This document shows positions 17,212 to 25,453 of a DNA stretch of 64,000 nucleotides, one piece after another. A model generated the notes under the pieces. It did no database searches. It saw only the letters and a program-made list of their open reading frames with translations, and had not been told where the DNA came from. This DNA is from Brevibacillus_F sp035644815 (GTDB lineage Bacteria; Bacillota; Bacilli; Brevibacillales; Brevibacillaceae): the NCBI GenBank assembly GCA_035644815.1, contig DASQNU010000229.1, positions 4,465 through 68,464 on the forward strand. The letters are read 5' to 3'. The position numbers were made by a program, and so were the translations under genes. Numbering within the stretch: the stretch's first letter is position 1; every line of letters starts with the position of its first letter.

Positions 17212-17639
17212 CCTATTCATAGAAGAATCCCCGAGCTGGCACCGTTCGCATACCTGAATACGGCCAGCTGCAGGCGATGCAGCCAAGGGAGAATAATTTT
17301 TAATGAAAGAAGTAAAGAAAATTGTATAGATCAGTGCTTATTCATTTGCATAATCGATCAAACGCCTTCAAATGATTCTAGTTAAATATGTAATAAACAA
17401 CGGCTGGAATTATGCAAAAGGGAAGAGAATAGAGAAAATTGAGCAAGGAGATTTTTTTGGTCAATGATAGCTCAATCATGACACGACGGCAGCCGGCCAA
17501 AATGATCGGCTGTCGTCGTTGTACTACAGGCAGTTTAGTGGGAATATCCAAATTACAGAAAAAGGAAAAAGTTCATTTCTGACGAATTAATTTTGTATGA
17601 GGTCAGCAAAAAATCTCCTAAATGAGGAGTCAAAGAAAT
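17212..17639. other. Intergenic region with a repeat copy
   Basis: No gene found. A 13-bp hairpin ACGACGGCAGCCG/CGGCTGTCGTCGT (17483-17519) is followed by the right half of the dispersed repeat (GGCAGTTTAGTGGGAATA, about 17529-17546). The first 250 nt show no structure I can defend. Confidence 0.5.
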
Positions 17640-18086
17640 ATGGAAAAACGAATATCTCTACTAAAGAATCTGCACATTGATTATGAGATCATCGAACACA
17701 GCAAACCAATTAATTCCGCACAGGAAGGTGCTGATTATTTTGGTATTCATATTGGTCAGACTGCCCCGACACTAATAATGAAAACAGATAAAGGCTACTA
17801 TGCGTTTATCATTTCTGGTGATTATGGACGAATGGATCCGGTTACTTTGAAAGAATTATTTCATTTTCAAGAGATTAAATTAGCCAAACCCAAAGAGGTA
17901 GAGCAAGTAACTGGAAGTACGGTCGGAAGTGTATCGTTAATAAACCCCGATATCCCAACATTCATAGATAGAGAATTATATCGATTCGACTATGTTTATG
18001 GAGGTACAGGGGTCCCGCAAACGACATTGAAGATCCAACCAAAGGATATTGAGAAATTAAATAATATAGTTGGATACATAAGATAG
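17640..18086 (+). CDS. YbaK/EbsC-type aminoacyl-tRNA deacylase
   Basis: 148 residues, start after TGAGGAGT. It has the YbaK/ProX editing-domain pattern: DYEIIEHSKPINSAQEGADYFG, then TAPTLIMKTDKGYYAFIISGDYGRMD with the conserved lysine that positions the mischarged aminoacyl ester, then GSTVGSVSLINPDIPTFIDREL and YGGTGVPQTTLKI. Relatives hydrolyse mischarged tRNA (for example Cys-tRNA-Pro) in trans in the cytosol. Monocistronic; a hairpin within a repeat copy follows at 18150-18186. Confidence 0.85.
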   Translation: MEKRISLLKNLHIDYEIIEHSKPINSAQEGADYFGIHIGQTAPTLIMKTDKGYYAFIISGDYGRMDPVTLKELFHFQEIKLAKPKEVEQVTGSTVGSVSLINPDIPTFIDRELYRFDYVYGGTGVPQTTLKIQPKDIEKLNNIVGYIR

Positions 18087-18124
18087 AGAAAATGTCTAAA
18101 GTTTCATGAACATAACTACTCAAC

Positions 18125-18206
18125 AAACGGGTATCGTTAGTGAAATAACAGAGAGCAGAATGCCGCGGCAGCTGCTCTCTGTTTTGTTGAAATAACGGGC
18201 AGCATA
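18125..18206. repeat. Dispersed palindromic repeat with terminator hairpin, copy A
   Basis: Left element AAACGGGTATCGTTAGTGAA (18125-18144), hairpin AGAGAGCAG/CTGCTCTCT (18150-18180) followed by GTTTTGTT, and right element TTGAAATAACGGGCAGCATAG (18186-18206). The hairpin serves as terminator for the YbaK gene. The same three-part arrangement recurs elsewhere in the window. Confidence 0.7.
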
Positions 18207-18299
18207 GCTGAAAGGTACTCTTTTTATTATTAATATGACATAAGATGACATATATAAGGTCTATAATGCGTAGTAGATCAACGAAAGGAGTAACAAATC

Positions 18300-18854
18300 A
18301 TGAAAAGAAGAATAATTTTAGATTTAGCAGTTACTTTAGATGGTTTTATTGAAGGGAAAAATGGGGAAGTTGATTGGTGCATGATGGACTCTGAGATGGG
18401 GTTTATTCATTTCTTAAGTCAAATTGATACTATTTTATATGGAAGAAAAAGCTATGATTTATGGGGACAATTTACTCCAGAAATTGAACATACTGATACT
18501 GAAAAAGAAATTTGGGGATTAGTTCAAAGTAAAGAAAAATATGTGTTTTCTAGGACACAAAAAGGGACTGATAATAAAGCAATATTCATAAATGATAATA
18601 TTCTTGGAGAAGTAAATAAATTAAAGAATAAACCTGGCAAAGACATCTGGCTGTATGGTGGAGCAAGTCTTATTACAACTTTTATCAATTTAGGGCTTGT
18701 TGATGAATTTAGATTATCTGTTCACCCTGTTATTTTGGGAGAAGGAAAACCATTGTTTATTGATATACAACAGAGGTTGAATTTAAAAATGGTTAATACA
18801 AGAACGTTTTCCTGTGGCGTTGTGCAACTAATCTATCATTTGAATGGGAAATAG
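18300..18854 (+). CDS. Dihydrofolate-reductase-like (RibD C-terminal domain) protein
   Basis: 184 residues, start 8 nt after AAAGGAG. It opens with the fold signature RRIILDLAVTLDGFIEGKNGEVDWC and continues with TILYGRKSYDLWGQFTP and GKDIWLYGGASLITTFINLGLVDEFRLSVHPVILGEGKPLF, which form the NADPH pocket of RibD_C/DHFR-like reductases. It is a stand-alone domain, so a role in riboflavin synthesis is unlikely; the substrate is unknown. The gene is AT-rich compared with its neighbours, suggesting separate origin. Confidence 0.88.
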   Translation: MKRRIILDLAVTLDGFIEGKNGEVDWCMMDSEMGFIHFLSQIDTILYGRKSYDLWGQFTPEIEHTDTEKEIWGLVQSKEKYVFSRTQKGTDNKAIFINDNILGEVNKLKNKPGKDIWLYGGASLITTFINLGLVDEFRLSVHPVILGEGKPLFIDIQQRLNLKMVNTRTFSCGVVQLIYHLNGK

Positions 18855-18888
18855 AAAATACGGGATCGTAATTGTCAATTCTTCAACG

Positions 18889-18970
18889 AACGGGATCGTT
18901 CGTGCAATAACAGGGAGCAGTTTGCTGCGGCAGCTGTTCCATTTTTTCATTGAAGTAACGGGAAGAATAG
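18889..18970. repeat. Dispersed palindromic repeat with hairpin, copy B
   Basis: AACGGGATCGTTCGTGCAAT (18889-18908), hairpin GGGAGCAG...CTGTTCC (18913-18940) followed by ATTTTTT, then ATTGAAGTAACGGGAAGAAT (18949-18968). Same layout as copy A. Confidence 0.7.
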
Positions 18971-19159
18971 TAATAAATCGGATAATTTTTTGGTGGAAAT
19001 TACTATTTGTCCCAATGGAATTCACGATAAGTCAATCCGGAAATTATTCGGCAAGTGGTGACTTGTGGTCTACCGTATCAGCAGTCAATAACAGCTGCAA
19101 ACGCCATAAATGTGTGACAAAAAAACGACCCTCGTCAGGATCGTTTAACTGTTGCTGTG

Positions 19160-19444
19160 TCAATGCTTGCTTTCTTTGCCGTGCTCCTCCGCACCCTCGT
19201 CGTTTTCATCCGCTTCCAATGCAATCTGATAGGCGTCCAATACAAATGCTGCTTCCTCGGGATCATCAATCCCTACCAGATATTGGTCTTCTGCCTCCCC
19301 GTCTACCACCCGCATAAGAATTCGATCCTCATCTGATGTTAATAGTGCGTACCATTCTTCGTTCATATCGAACAATGCTTCAACGGCATACTCTTTTTCA
19401 TTACCTTGCTCATCCTCGACGGTAATACGATTATCATTTCCCAC
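19160..19444 (-). CDS. DUF1292 family acidic protein
   Basis: 94 residues, minus strand. NRITVEDEQGNEKEYAVEALFDMNEEWYALL and the later QYLVGIDDPEEAAFVLDAYQIA fit the DUF1292 (YrzB-like) family of small, highly acidic cytosolic proteins of unknown role in Bacillota. The C-terminus is a charged tail (ENDEGAEEHGKESKH). It is divergent from the metallopeptidase gene; the two promoters share about 85 nt. Confidence 0.85.
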   Translation of the reverse strand: MGNDNRITVEDEQGNEKEYAVEALFDMNEEWYALLTSDEDRILMRVVDGEAEDQYLVGIDDPEEAAFVLDAYQIALEADENDEGAEEHGKESKH

Positions 19445-19528
19445 GATACCAGCCCCCTTGCACTCTTAACGTCTCGCTTATTATGTACGAGGACAGATCT
19501 CTTTATTGATGGAATAGGAGATGACAGG

Positions 19529-20014
19529 ATGAACAGTCCACACCAATTGAGCAACGATGAAGCGTTCGCTCGGATGATGTCCTGGGTGGAAGCCCATTAT
19601 GATTGTGAAGTTTATTTTTTGGAGCATTCCAGGCAAGCAAATGGCTTTGTGGAATATCGAAACGGGAAAAACATTATATACATATTGGCGGACAAGGAGG
19701 ACATCAGCCTCGATACGTTCTCTGACATTCTAGCGCATGAGGTAGGCCATGTTATCTATAATCAGCGCATGATGCAAAACGGGTTGTCCTACAAGGAGAT
19801 TGTGAAGCGGACGCAGGAAAAACTGGATTGTTTTGATCAGTTGTTGGAGAGAAATGTTATTACGAAGGAAGAGTACGAACGGCTTTATAGTGCTATTGAA
19901 GAAGAATGGGATAGCAATCATGAAAAGGAGAGAATTATCCCTGAGTTACGAAAACTGACAGCTTTCCACATAAATAATCCATTGATTGGTGATAATGAGC
20001 AAAATGAGTGGTAG
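19529..20014 (+). CDS. HExxH metallopeptidase (ImmA/IrrE-like)
   Basis: 161 residues. ATG at 19529 was chosen for AGGAG 8 nt upstream; longer versions would run into the divergent DUF1292 gene. The zinc site ILAHEVGHVIYN (HEVGH at about residues 70-74) follows a small N-terminal domain with YDCEVYFLEHSRQANGFVEYRNGKNIIYI, the layout of ImmA/IrrE-like peptidases, which cleave repressors in mobile elements or act in stress responses. No phage or ICE genes are nearby, so the target is not obvious. The next small gene starts 11 nt later and is likely co-transcribed. Confidence 0.75.
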   Translation: MNSPHQLSNDEAFARMMSWVEAHYDCEVYFLEHSRQANGFVEYRNGKNIIYILADKEDISLDTFSDILAHEVGHVIYNQRMMQNGLSYKEIVKRTQEKLDCFDQLLERNVITKEEYERLYSAIEEEWDSNHEKERIIPELRKLTAFHINNPLIGDNEQNEW

Positions 20015-20025
20015 GAGTTGTGGCC

Positions 20026-20190
20026 GTGAACAATCATAATAAACAGAAGCCAATCGTTTCGGGTACCTTCCAGCTAGCCGAAGATAGCCGGGTTGAATCT
20101 TTGGAACAGCTTTCCGACAAAAACCAGATGGAACAGCAAGAGCTGGACGAGGAGTCGCTTTACTATGCTCGGCTCTTTATGGAGGATTGA
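20026..20190 (+). CDS. Small hypothetical protein downstream of the metallopeptidase
   Basis: 54 residues from GTG 20026, 8 nt after TAGGAG. Sequence is hydrophilic and acidic toward the end (MEQQELDEESLYYARLFMED). The gap to the peptidase stop is 11 nt, so the two form an operon. No family recognised; it could be a partner or substrate of the peptidase, which is inference from position alone. Confidence 0.55.
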   Translation: MNNHNKQKPIVSGTFQLAEDSRVESLEQLSDKNQMEQQELDEESLYYARLFMED

Positions 20191-20280
20191 TCATCTATCC
20201 TTCTCATGAAAAAGGTTGACTTGCAAACCTGCAAGCAGCCCGATATTGGATAATCATAGGCAAGGATAATTTGGCTAAAA

Positions 20281-20349
20281 TTTTGGTTGGAGTTCACGCC
20301 CGGTCTGTCACACTGGAGGTCGCGGGTTCTTGTCCCGACAGCTCCGCCA
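20281..20349 (+). pseudogene. Decayed tRNA-Asp (GUC)
   Basis: The 3' two-thirds of a tRNA is clear: anticodon arm CCGGT-CTGTCAC-ACTGG (anticodon GTC), variable loop AGGTC, T arm GCGGGTTCTTGTCCCG and acceptor/tail GCTCCGCCA. The T loop has TTCTTGT in place of TTCGAnT, the anticodon stem has a mismatch, and the 5' acceptor strand and D arm cannot be aligned. It is probably not functional. Confidence 0.6.
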
Positions 20350-20379
20350 TTTACATAGCTGGAAACACTTATTTCATAA

Positions 20380-20434
20380 GGCTCGGTTGCACAGTCGGAA
20401 GAGCAGCGGACTGAAAATCCCCGTGTCTGCGGGG
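20380..20434 (+). pseudogene. Decayed tRNA-Phe (GAA), 5' part
   Basis: GGCTCGGTTGCACAGTCGG and AGAGCAGCGGACTGAAAATC match the acceptor strand, D arm and GAA anticodon arm of Bacillota tRNA-Phe. The conserved D-loop and stem positions are altered, and the T arm and 3' acceptor strand (expected CCGAGCC) are absent. The order Asp-Phe is the order found in Bacillus tRNA clusters, so this is likely the relic of one cluster. Confidence 0.6.
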
Positions 20435-20612
20435 TGAAAATAGAAATAGTGGGTGCTTTTGGGTAGTTCAGTGCTGCCAAGACTGCATCTATGGTTTTGG
20501 ATATTGCATTCGGTTCCCAACATTTAGATAAATTTATTCCTAGATATTGAAGTAGGCTGTAAAAATTGATATTATTATAGTATCTAATATAGAGTGCGCC
20601 CACAGAATCTTG

Positions 20613-20668
20613 GGGCCTGATTAATAATGGAGGAAACCCTTCATTACTAATCAGGCCCTTTACTATTT
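20613..20668 (+). terminator. Long hairpin upstream of an MFS gene
   Basis: GGGCCTGATTAATAATG (20613-20629) pairs with CATTACTAATCAGGCCC (20642-20658), one mismatch, followed by TTTACTATTTT. It is either the old terminator of the decayed tRNA cluster or an attenuator in the leader of the MFS gene 74 nt downstream. Confidence 0.7.
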
Positions 20669-20741
20669 TAATAAGGGCATGAAACGGAGGGAAGGAGGCC
20701 CCCCTTGACAGCTCAATAGCGTTTGAAGGAGTGACGAAAAA

Positions 20742-21989
20742 GTGAGAGAGGTTTTTGGGAATCGCAATTTTCGCAAACTATTCTTTTCTAATTTGTTTTC
20801 TGGCTTTGGCCAGGGGATGACCATGATTGGGATATCATGGTATTTAGTGGAGATGACAGGTATGGCCAGATTACTTGGCTCCACGATGCTTATTTCCTCT
20901 ATTCTTGTGTTTTTATTTGGGCCGTTATCTGGTGCAATCATTGACCGCTTTTCACGTAAGGCCATTCTACAGATTGAGCAGCTAGGAGGCTTCACCGTGC
21001 TCATCCTCTTAGCAGCATGGGGATTTTGGGGCACTTATCATGAGTGGATGTTAGTGCTCATCTATTTGACGACTACGTTCATGCTTCAGGTTCACTACCC
21101 AACGCAGTCAGCACTCGTACAGGAAACATTTGATCAAAAGCAATACAACGATATCAACTCCTTACTCGAAATTCAGAACCAAACAGCATTGGTTTCTGCA
21201 GGGGCGCTTGCTGGTCTGCTTTTGGGGATGTTTGGATTGCATATAGTACTACTGCTAAACGCATTGACGTATTTAATCGCTTTTCTGTTGTTATCGCGTA
21301 TGGACTACGTTTTCACGGTAGAACATCAAGCAGGAAAGAGCCCCCGCACTTCTTGGATGCAGCAATTCAATCAAGGGTGGATCTTCATCAGGGAACGAAG
21401 AGGCTTTATGATTTTCGGGATATCTGCACTCATACCATTTATTGCGGTTACGCTGGTAAATCTGCTTAACCCGATTTTTGTGAGCCAAACATTGAAAGGT
21501 GACGTAAAGATCTTCTCACTCGGGGAGGTTGCCTATTCGATAGCAGCAGTGGTGGCAGGAACATGCACTACTTTGATTAGTAGAAAATTTGGTGCTTTTT
21601 CGACTATGGTGTTCCACTTTATGTTGATGGCAATTGCTCTAGCTGTCACCGTGGTTATACCAAAAGGCTGGGTTTTCGTATTGCTTTCTGCCTTTATAGG
21701 CTGGTGCAACGTTTCTACACGGCTTATTAGACAGAACGTTTACATGCAACTTTTGCCAAATCACTTTATGGGCAGGGTGCTCAGCTCTTTAAATTCGATC
21801 GGTACGTTGATTAGGCTACTGCTGCTCACTCTGTTCACAGCAATTATCGACTCAACCGGTGCTGAATTTGGATATTTTGTATTAGCTGGTCTTTTAATAA
21901 TTGCGGCACTAGGGATTATCGTTTCCATGCCTATTTTGATGGGGAGGGCAGTCTCTACGGATGATGTGTATGCTCATAAGAAAAATTAA
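20742..21989 (+). CDS. MFS efflux transporter (MefA-like / MFS_3)
   Basis: 415 residues from GTG after GAAGGAG. Twelve hydrophobic segments; the start REVFGNRNFRKLFFSNLFSGFGQGMTMIGISWYLVE is typical of the MefA/EntS-type group of the major facilitator superfamily, with the loop-2 motif GAIIDRFSRKAIL and no signal peptide. Relatives export macrolides or siderophores by proton antiport; the substrate here is unknown. It stands alone behind a long hairpin that could attenuate it. Confidence 0.87.
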   Translation: MREVFGNRNFRKLFFSNLFSGFGQGMTMIGISWYLVEMTGMARLLGSTMLISSILVFLFGPLSGAIIDRFSRKAILQIEQLGGFTVLILLAAWGFWGTYHEWMLVLIYLTTTFMLQVHYPTQSALVQETFDQKQYNDINSLLEIQNQTALVSAGALAGLLLGMFGLHIVLLLNALTYLIAFLLLSRMDYVFTVEHQAGKSPRTSWMQQFNQGWIFIRERRGFMIFGISALIPFIAVTLVNLLNPIFVSQTLKGDVKIFSLGEVAYSIAAVVAGTCTTLISRKFGAFSTMVFHFMLMAIALAVTVVIPKGWVFVLLSAFIGWCNVSTRLIRQNVYMQLLPNHFMGRVLSSLNSIGTLIRLLLLTLFTAIIDSTGAEFGYFVLAGLLIIAALGIIVSMPILMGRAVSTDDVYAHKKN

Positions 21990-22198
21990 CTGAAACGAAT
22001 TCTATATTTTCTACCCCAGACGATGGATGTGGAGAACCGTGTTATCCGGTTCCGAATTTTATTAAGAAAGCTGTGTGATGCATTACCCTGTCAAGGTTGT
22101 AAGGGTTTGAGCTGCAGCAGCTGTTCCTTTGAAGGAACGGGCAGTAATGTGACAAACAGGCGCCAATATCAATGAAACAGTGAATTGGAAAACACAAA

Positions 22199-22216
22199 GG
22201 GGGGCTTAGCCCCCAC
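22199..22216 (-). terminator. Hairpin after the VOC gene
   Basis: GGGGG/CCCCC stem (22200-22214) 18 nt beyond the stop of the minus-strand VOC gene, with a T-rich tract following on the minus strand. Confidence 0.6.
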
Positions 22217-22231
22217 ACAGAATAATTCGTT

Positions 22232-22696
22232 CTATACTTTACTGGACATTTGCATCCACTTATCGAACTCTATGGTTTCGAAATATTCCTGAACATCAAG
22301 CTTGACAGGAGCAATGAATTCTAATAAGTTCCCGTCTGGATCCTCAAAATAAACAGCCGCATGCACTTGTGGGTAAAGTGGGGGGACTACAGGCTGCTGA
22401 TGTGGTTCAAATTCATAAAAATTGACCACGTTGATGTTCCGCTCCTGCAACCATTCCTTGGCCTTACCCATATCTTCTAGCTCAATACGAAAGGCAGCAT
22501 GTCGAATAGAGACATGATAAGGTATGCTCACTTGTTCTGCAACCCATAAAGCTAGCCAACTTCGTCCTTTTTCCGTCCAGAAGAAGGCCCGATCTTCCAT
22601 CCTGTGGGCGAGTTCCAAACCCAAAGACTCATAAAATCGTATAGAACGATCAAGATCGCTAACAGGCAAATGGGCTTCATACAAACCTTTAATCAT
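22232..22696 (-). CDS. VOC family (glyoxalase/bleomycin-resistance-like) protein
   Basis: 154 residues. GLYEAHLPVSDLDRSIRFYESLGLELA is the first VOC module; the second ends AAVYFEDPDGNLLEFIAPV, where His/Glu-type metal ligands sit in this superfamily. Members detoxify or modify small molecules with a divalent metal. Its start overlaps the end of the azoreductase gene by 8 nt, so the two are translationally coupled and likely act on the same class of compound. Confidence 0.85.
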   Translation of the reverse strand: MIKGLYEAHLPVSDLDRSIRFYESLGLELAHRMEDRAFFWTEKGRSWLALWVAEQVSIPYHVSIRHAAFRIELEDMGKAKEWLQERNINVVNFYEFEPHQQPVVPPLYPQVHAAVYFEDPDGNLLEFIAPVKLDVQEYFETIEFDKWMQMSSKV

Positions 22697-23351
22697 GTAT
22701 AGCCCCCCTTACATGTTCCACCTGTGTCAAGAAAGCGGCCGCAGATTCAGCTTCTTGAAATGCTTTTTCCAACACCTCAGCCCTTTTCAAGAAATAGTTC
22801 CCCTGTGCGCGGATGATTTGATAGTCGACCCCCATAAAGTTGAACATCGCCTTCAAAAATTTGTGAGAGTACTCGACTTCCGCGTACCAATCCTGATTCG
22901 TATAAATACCGTCGCTCGCTTGGATCACGAGGACGTTTCGGCCGTCGTTTAGCAGACCTACTGATCCCTTGTCCGTATAGGCGAATGTCTCTTTGGCGAT
23001 TAAAATGTTATCTATATAGTCTTTTAGTTTCGATGGGATATTGAAATTATGCAGCGGCATTGCGATGACGTACTTTTTGGCACTCTTAAACTGCCGAAGA
23101 ATCTCCGACATACGGGAGGTGAGCCGCTGCTCTTCTTCAGTTAAACGCTCATTTCTCTTGATTTTTTCCTGTGCACGTAAGAAGACACGATCAATACAAG
23201 GAACGTGGTCTCGATATAAATCGATTTGCTCAACGGGCCCTTCCGGATTAAGTTTTCTATAAGTTTCTAGAAAATGACGAAGCACTTGTAAGCTTACGGA
23301 TGAATCGGATTCCACTTTTGGATGCGCATTAATAACGAGTAGTTTTTCCAA
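22689..23351 (-). CDS. FMN-dependent NADH-azoreductase (AzoR family)
   Basis: 220 residues with the flavodoxin-like fold: KLLVINAHPKVESDSSVSLQVLRHFLETY binds FMN phosphate, MPLHNFNIPSKLKDYIDNILIAKETFAYTDKGSVGLL is the AzoR active-site segment, and VIQASDGIYTN the second FMN loop. Such enzymes reduce azo and quinone compounds with NADH in the cytosol and often serve thiol-reactive stress defence. It is first in an operon with a VOC protein. The regulator is not adjacent; the upstream gap is about 365 nt. Confidence 0.9.
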   Translation of the reverse strand: MEKLLVINAHPKVESDSSVSLQVLRHFLETYRKLNPEGPVEQIDLYRDHVPCIDRVFLRAQEKIKRNERLTEEEQRLTSRMSEILRQFKSAKKYVIAMPLHNFNIPSKLKDYIDNILIAKETFAYTDKGSVGLLNDGRNVLVIQASDGIYTNQDWYAEVEYSHKFLKAMFNFMGVDYQIIRAQGNYFLKRAEVLEKAFQEAESAAAFLTQVEHVRGAIHD

Positions 23352-23716
23352 CTTATTTCTCTCCCTTTTTTAGTCCTACAGATTCTAATAAAGCTTTATG
23401 ATAATTGTCTCGTGCTCACTACCTCCCTTGTTTTTGGGATACATATATAAGGCGAATAACGGTTTTATTTTGTGACATGTTTTGATGGTGTTTTTGGCAA
23501 ATGTTGATTCTTCCTGTTGATTTATTTACCTTCTCGAATCCCCATATGAAATAGACGACTTGTTGAACAAACGGGACACAATAGCTCCAGTACGACATGG
23601 AATGGCAGCCGGCATAAGTTGATCCGTTGCCAATCTTCAACAAACTTGTGGTAATCAAGACCAATAAAAGAGGGTTTTGTTATAATACTCGTACACATAA
23701 TGGGGGAGGAACGACA
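23352..23716. other. Divergent intergenic region with degenerate repeat
   Basis: Promoter region for the azoreductase (minus) and SUFU gene (plus). It includes a degenerate piece of the dispersed repeat (TTGTTGAACAAACGGGACAC, about 23559-23578). No gene seen. Confidence 0.45.
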
Positions 23717-24778
23717 ATGAACGAAGAAGCAAAATCAGCTGGATGGGATGCCATTGAACAGGCGATGTCTAAACTTTACGGAGATCAGGAGCCGAAGCAT
23801 TACGGAACGATTATTCCATATATGCTGGGAGGCAACGATCCGCTTGATGGCCTCAGCGCATACAAGGCGGAGCAGCCATCCCCACATTGGCATATCGTTA
23901 CGTTCGGTTTTTCGGAGTTGTACGATAAGGAATCGGATGATGCAGAGCATAGCGGTTACGGATTTGAACTGACCTTTCGGATCGCGCGCGAGGAAACGGA
24001 GGAAGAACCTCCGGCCTGGGCGCTGAACCTGCTGCAAAATATGGGAAGATATGTTTTCCGAAGCGGGAACATCTTCCGATCAGGCGATTATTTGGATGCC
24101 AACGGCCCGATTTGTCTTGGGTCTGATACGAGGCTGACGGCGCTGGCCTTTGTCGATGACCCTGAGCTTCCGGCTGCGGACACACCGAACGGACGTGTGC
24201 AATTTCTGCAAATGGTTGGTATTACGGGCTGCGAACTCGAAGCGATGCAGACGTGGAATACACTCGGCATGCTGAAAGCTTGCGAGGAGCACATGCCCTG
24301 CTACATAACAGATCTGACACGAGATTCATTCATGCAGACACCTGCGATTGCCGAAGCTGTGCAACGAGGGATGGAGCGGGACGGTTCCAGTACCGGCTTT
24401 TTATATGTGGATCAATTGGCCTGGGAGTCGGCCAAGAAGCGTCTGCTCGGCAAGACTCCAGCTGTGCTCAGGCTAGGGGCCAAGCAGGCGGAGATTGTCA
24501 GCAAACTGTTGGCCGGCCGCATTTTGAAAGGAAAATCGCTTTGGATGACAGGTCCGAATATTCAGGTCGTTTTGGAGCCGGGGGAGGAAGCGGGCTTTGA
24601 AGAAGGAGAGAACAGGATTCGTATCAAGCTCGACGAGGCGTGTGCGGTCGAGTTGTCCCAGAAGCTGCAGCCAAAGGAGGGCATGATTACGCTGTCTTCA
24701 TTTAAAAGCATGACTGTTCAAATCATGAAAACTTATATGAAAGACCAGGAAGGGAATATCGTATCGACGATCGGCTAG
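23717..24778 (+). CDS. Suppressor-of-fused (SUFU) domain protein, immunity-like
   Basis: 353 residues, ATG after GGGGGAGGA. The N-terminal half matches the SUFU fold by sequence pattern: SPHWHIVTFGFSELYDKES, SGYGFELTFRI, PPAWALNLLQNMGRYVF then SGDYLDANGPI, and FLQMVGITGCELEAMQTW. The C-terminal half (LGKTPAVLRLGAKQAEIVSKLLAGRIL) is less conserved. Bacterial SUFU proteins occur widely as immunity proteins of polymorphic toxins and as solitary copies. A broken gene follows directly. No toxin gene is adjacent. Confidence 0.8.
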   Translation: MNEEAKSAGWDAIEQAMSKLYGDQEPKHYGTIIPYMLGGNDPLDGLSAYKAEQPSPHWHIVTFGFSELYDKESDDAEHSGYGFELTFRIAREETEEEPPAWALNLLQNMGRYVFRSGNIFRSGDYLDANGPICLGSDTRLTALAFVDDPELPAADTPNGRVQFLQMVGITGCELEAMQTWNTLGMLKACEEHMPCYITDLTRDSFMQTPAIAEAVQRGMERDGSSTGFLYVDQLAWESAKKRLLGKTPAVLRLGAKQAEIVSKLLAGRILKGKSLWMTGPNIQVVLEPGEEAGFEEGENRIRIKLDEACAVELSQKLQPKEGMITLSSFKSMTVQIMKTYMKDQEGNIVSTIG

Positions 24779-24808
24779 CCGATAATACCGTACAACAAGG
24801 AAAAGAAC

Positions 24809-25288
24809 ATGAGCCGTTATCCCATCGTCATTGAAGGATTTCACAATACGCTTCTCAAGTTAAGAGGCTTTATGGGAATCGAAAGCGGAGTTGAGAACCT
24901 AGAGCAGATCAATACGGACAGAGGCTTGACTTCATCTATTCACCGGAAAGCCTGCAATCCCTGGAGTTTTTGATCTGGTTTGTCAGGGATTGCGCAAGGG
25001 GAGGAACGAAATTCCAGCTCATGCCATTCGATCTTTCTCCGGAAACTCTCTCGGAAGACATCTGGGAGCGACAATGACATGGCATATGGACCTTTTTATC
25101 CATGGCATCGAAGAGAGCTTGGAGCCTGCCTTTGAAACCGTTCGCCGACTTCACCATTCTTGCAGACGGCGATTCGGCTGTTCGGTATCTCGTATACCAA
25201 GGATACTTTTTTAAACGGAGATCTGTTTGCTTATGGTCAGCAGACATATGATAATTTTTGGAGTGCTGTACGGGAACTAAGAGGATAG
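24809..25288 (+). pseudogene. Frameshifted gene downstream of the SUFU gene
   Basis: An ATG with an adequate ribosome site opens MSRYPIVIEGFHNTLLKLRG, then the protein-like reading moves between frames: LDFIYSPESLQSLEFLIWFV (about 24928-24985), FQLMPFDLSPETLSEDIWE (about 25013-25069), MDLFIHGIEESLEPAFETV (about 25086-25142), and FGISYTKDTFLNGDLFAYG to a TAG at 25288. At least three frameshifts are needed. The intact ancestor would be about 155 residues. Family not recognised; the position suggests another immunity-type gene. Confidence 0.65.
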
Positions 25289-25293
25289 TGATA

Positions 25294-25419
25294 ATGCTCA
25301 AAATAACTATTGCAGATTCATCAATCTGTAGTGAGGTCGTAGCTTTCTTTAAAGACAACATTCAGATGAATAATGATGGCATTGCAAATATCCAAGTCAT
25401 CGGAAACAGAAACTGTTGA
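25294..25419 (+). CDS. Small open frame after the broken gene
   Basis: 41 residues (MLKITIADSSICSEVVAFFK...) from an ATG preceded by AGAGGATAGTG, 5 nt after the pseudogene stop. It may be the truncated start of a longer lost gene. No family recognised. Confidence 0.3.
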   Translation: MLKITIADSSICSEVVAFFKDNIQMNNDGIANIQVIGNRNC

Positions 25420-25453
25420 CACCCTGTTCTTTTTTTTCAGTTTTGGAGACAAG

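Noticed and set aside
19160..20190. Prophage or ICE module around the ImmA-like peptidase
   Set aside because: No integrase, repressor, structural or conjugation gene lies nearby.
20163..20603. 146-codon minus-strand frame with GGAVGTRTRDLQ
   Set aside because: This peptide is the well-known artefact of translating tRNA sequence; it overlaps the decayed tRNA-Asp and tRNA-Phe and has no ribosome site.
20441..20741. Riboswitch or T-box in the MFS leader
   Set aside because: There is a long hairpin with a T tract, but no specifier loop, T-box sequence or other conserved aptamer element that I can identify.
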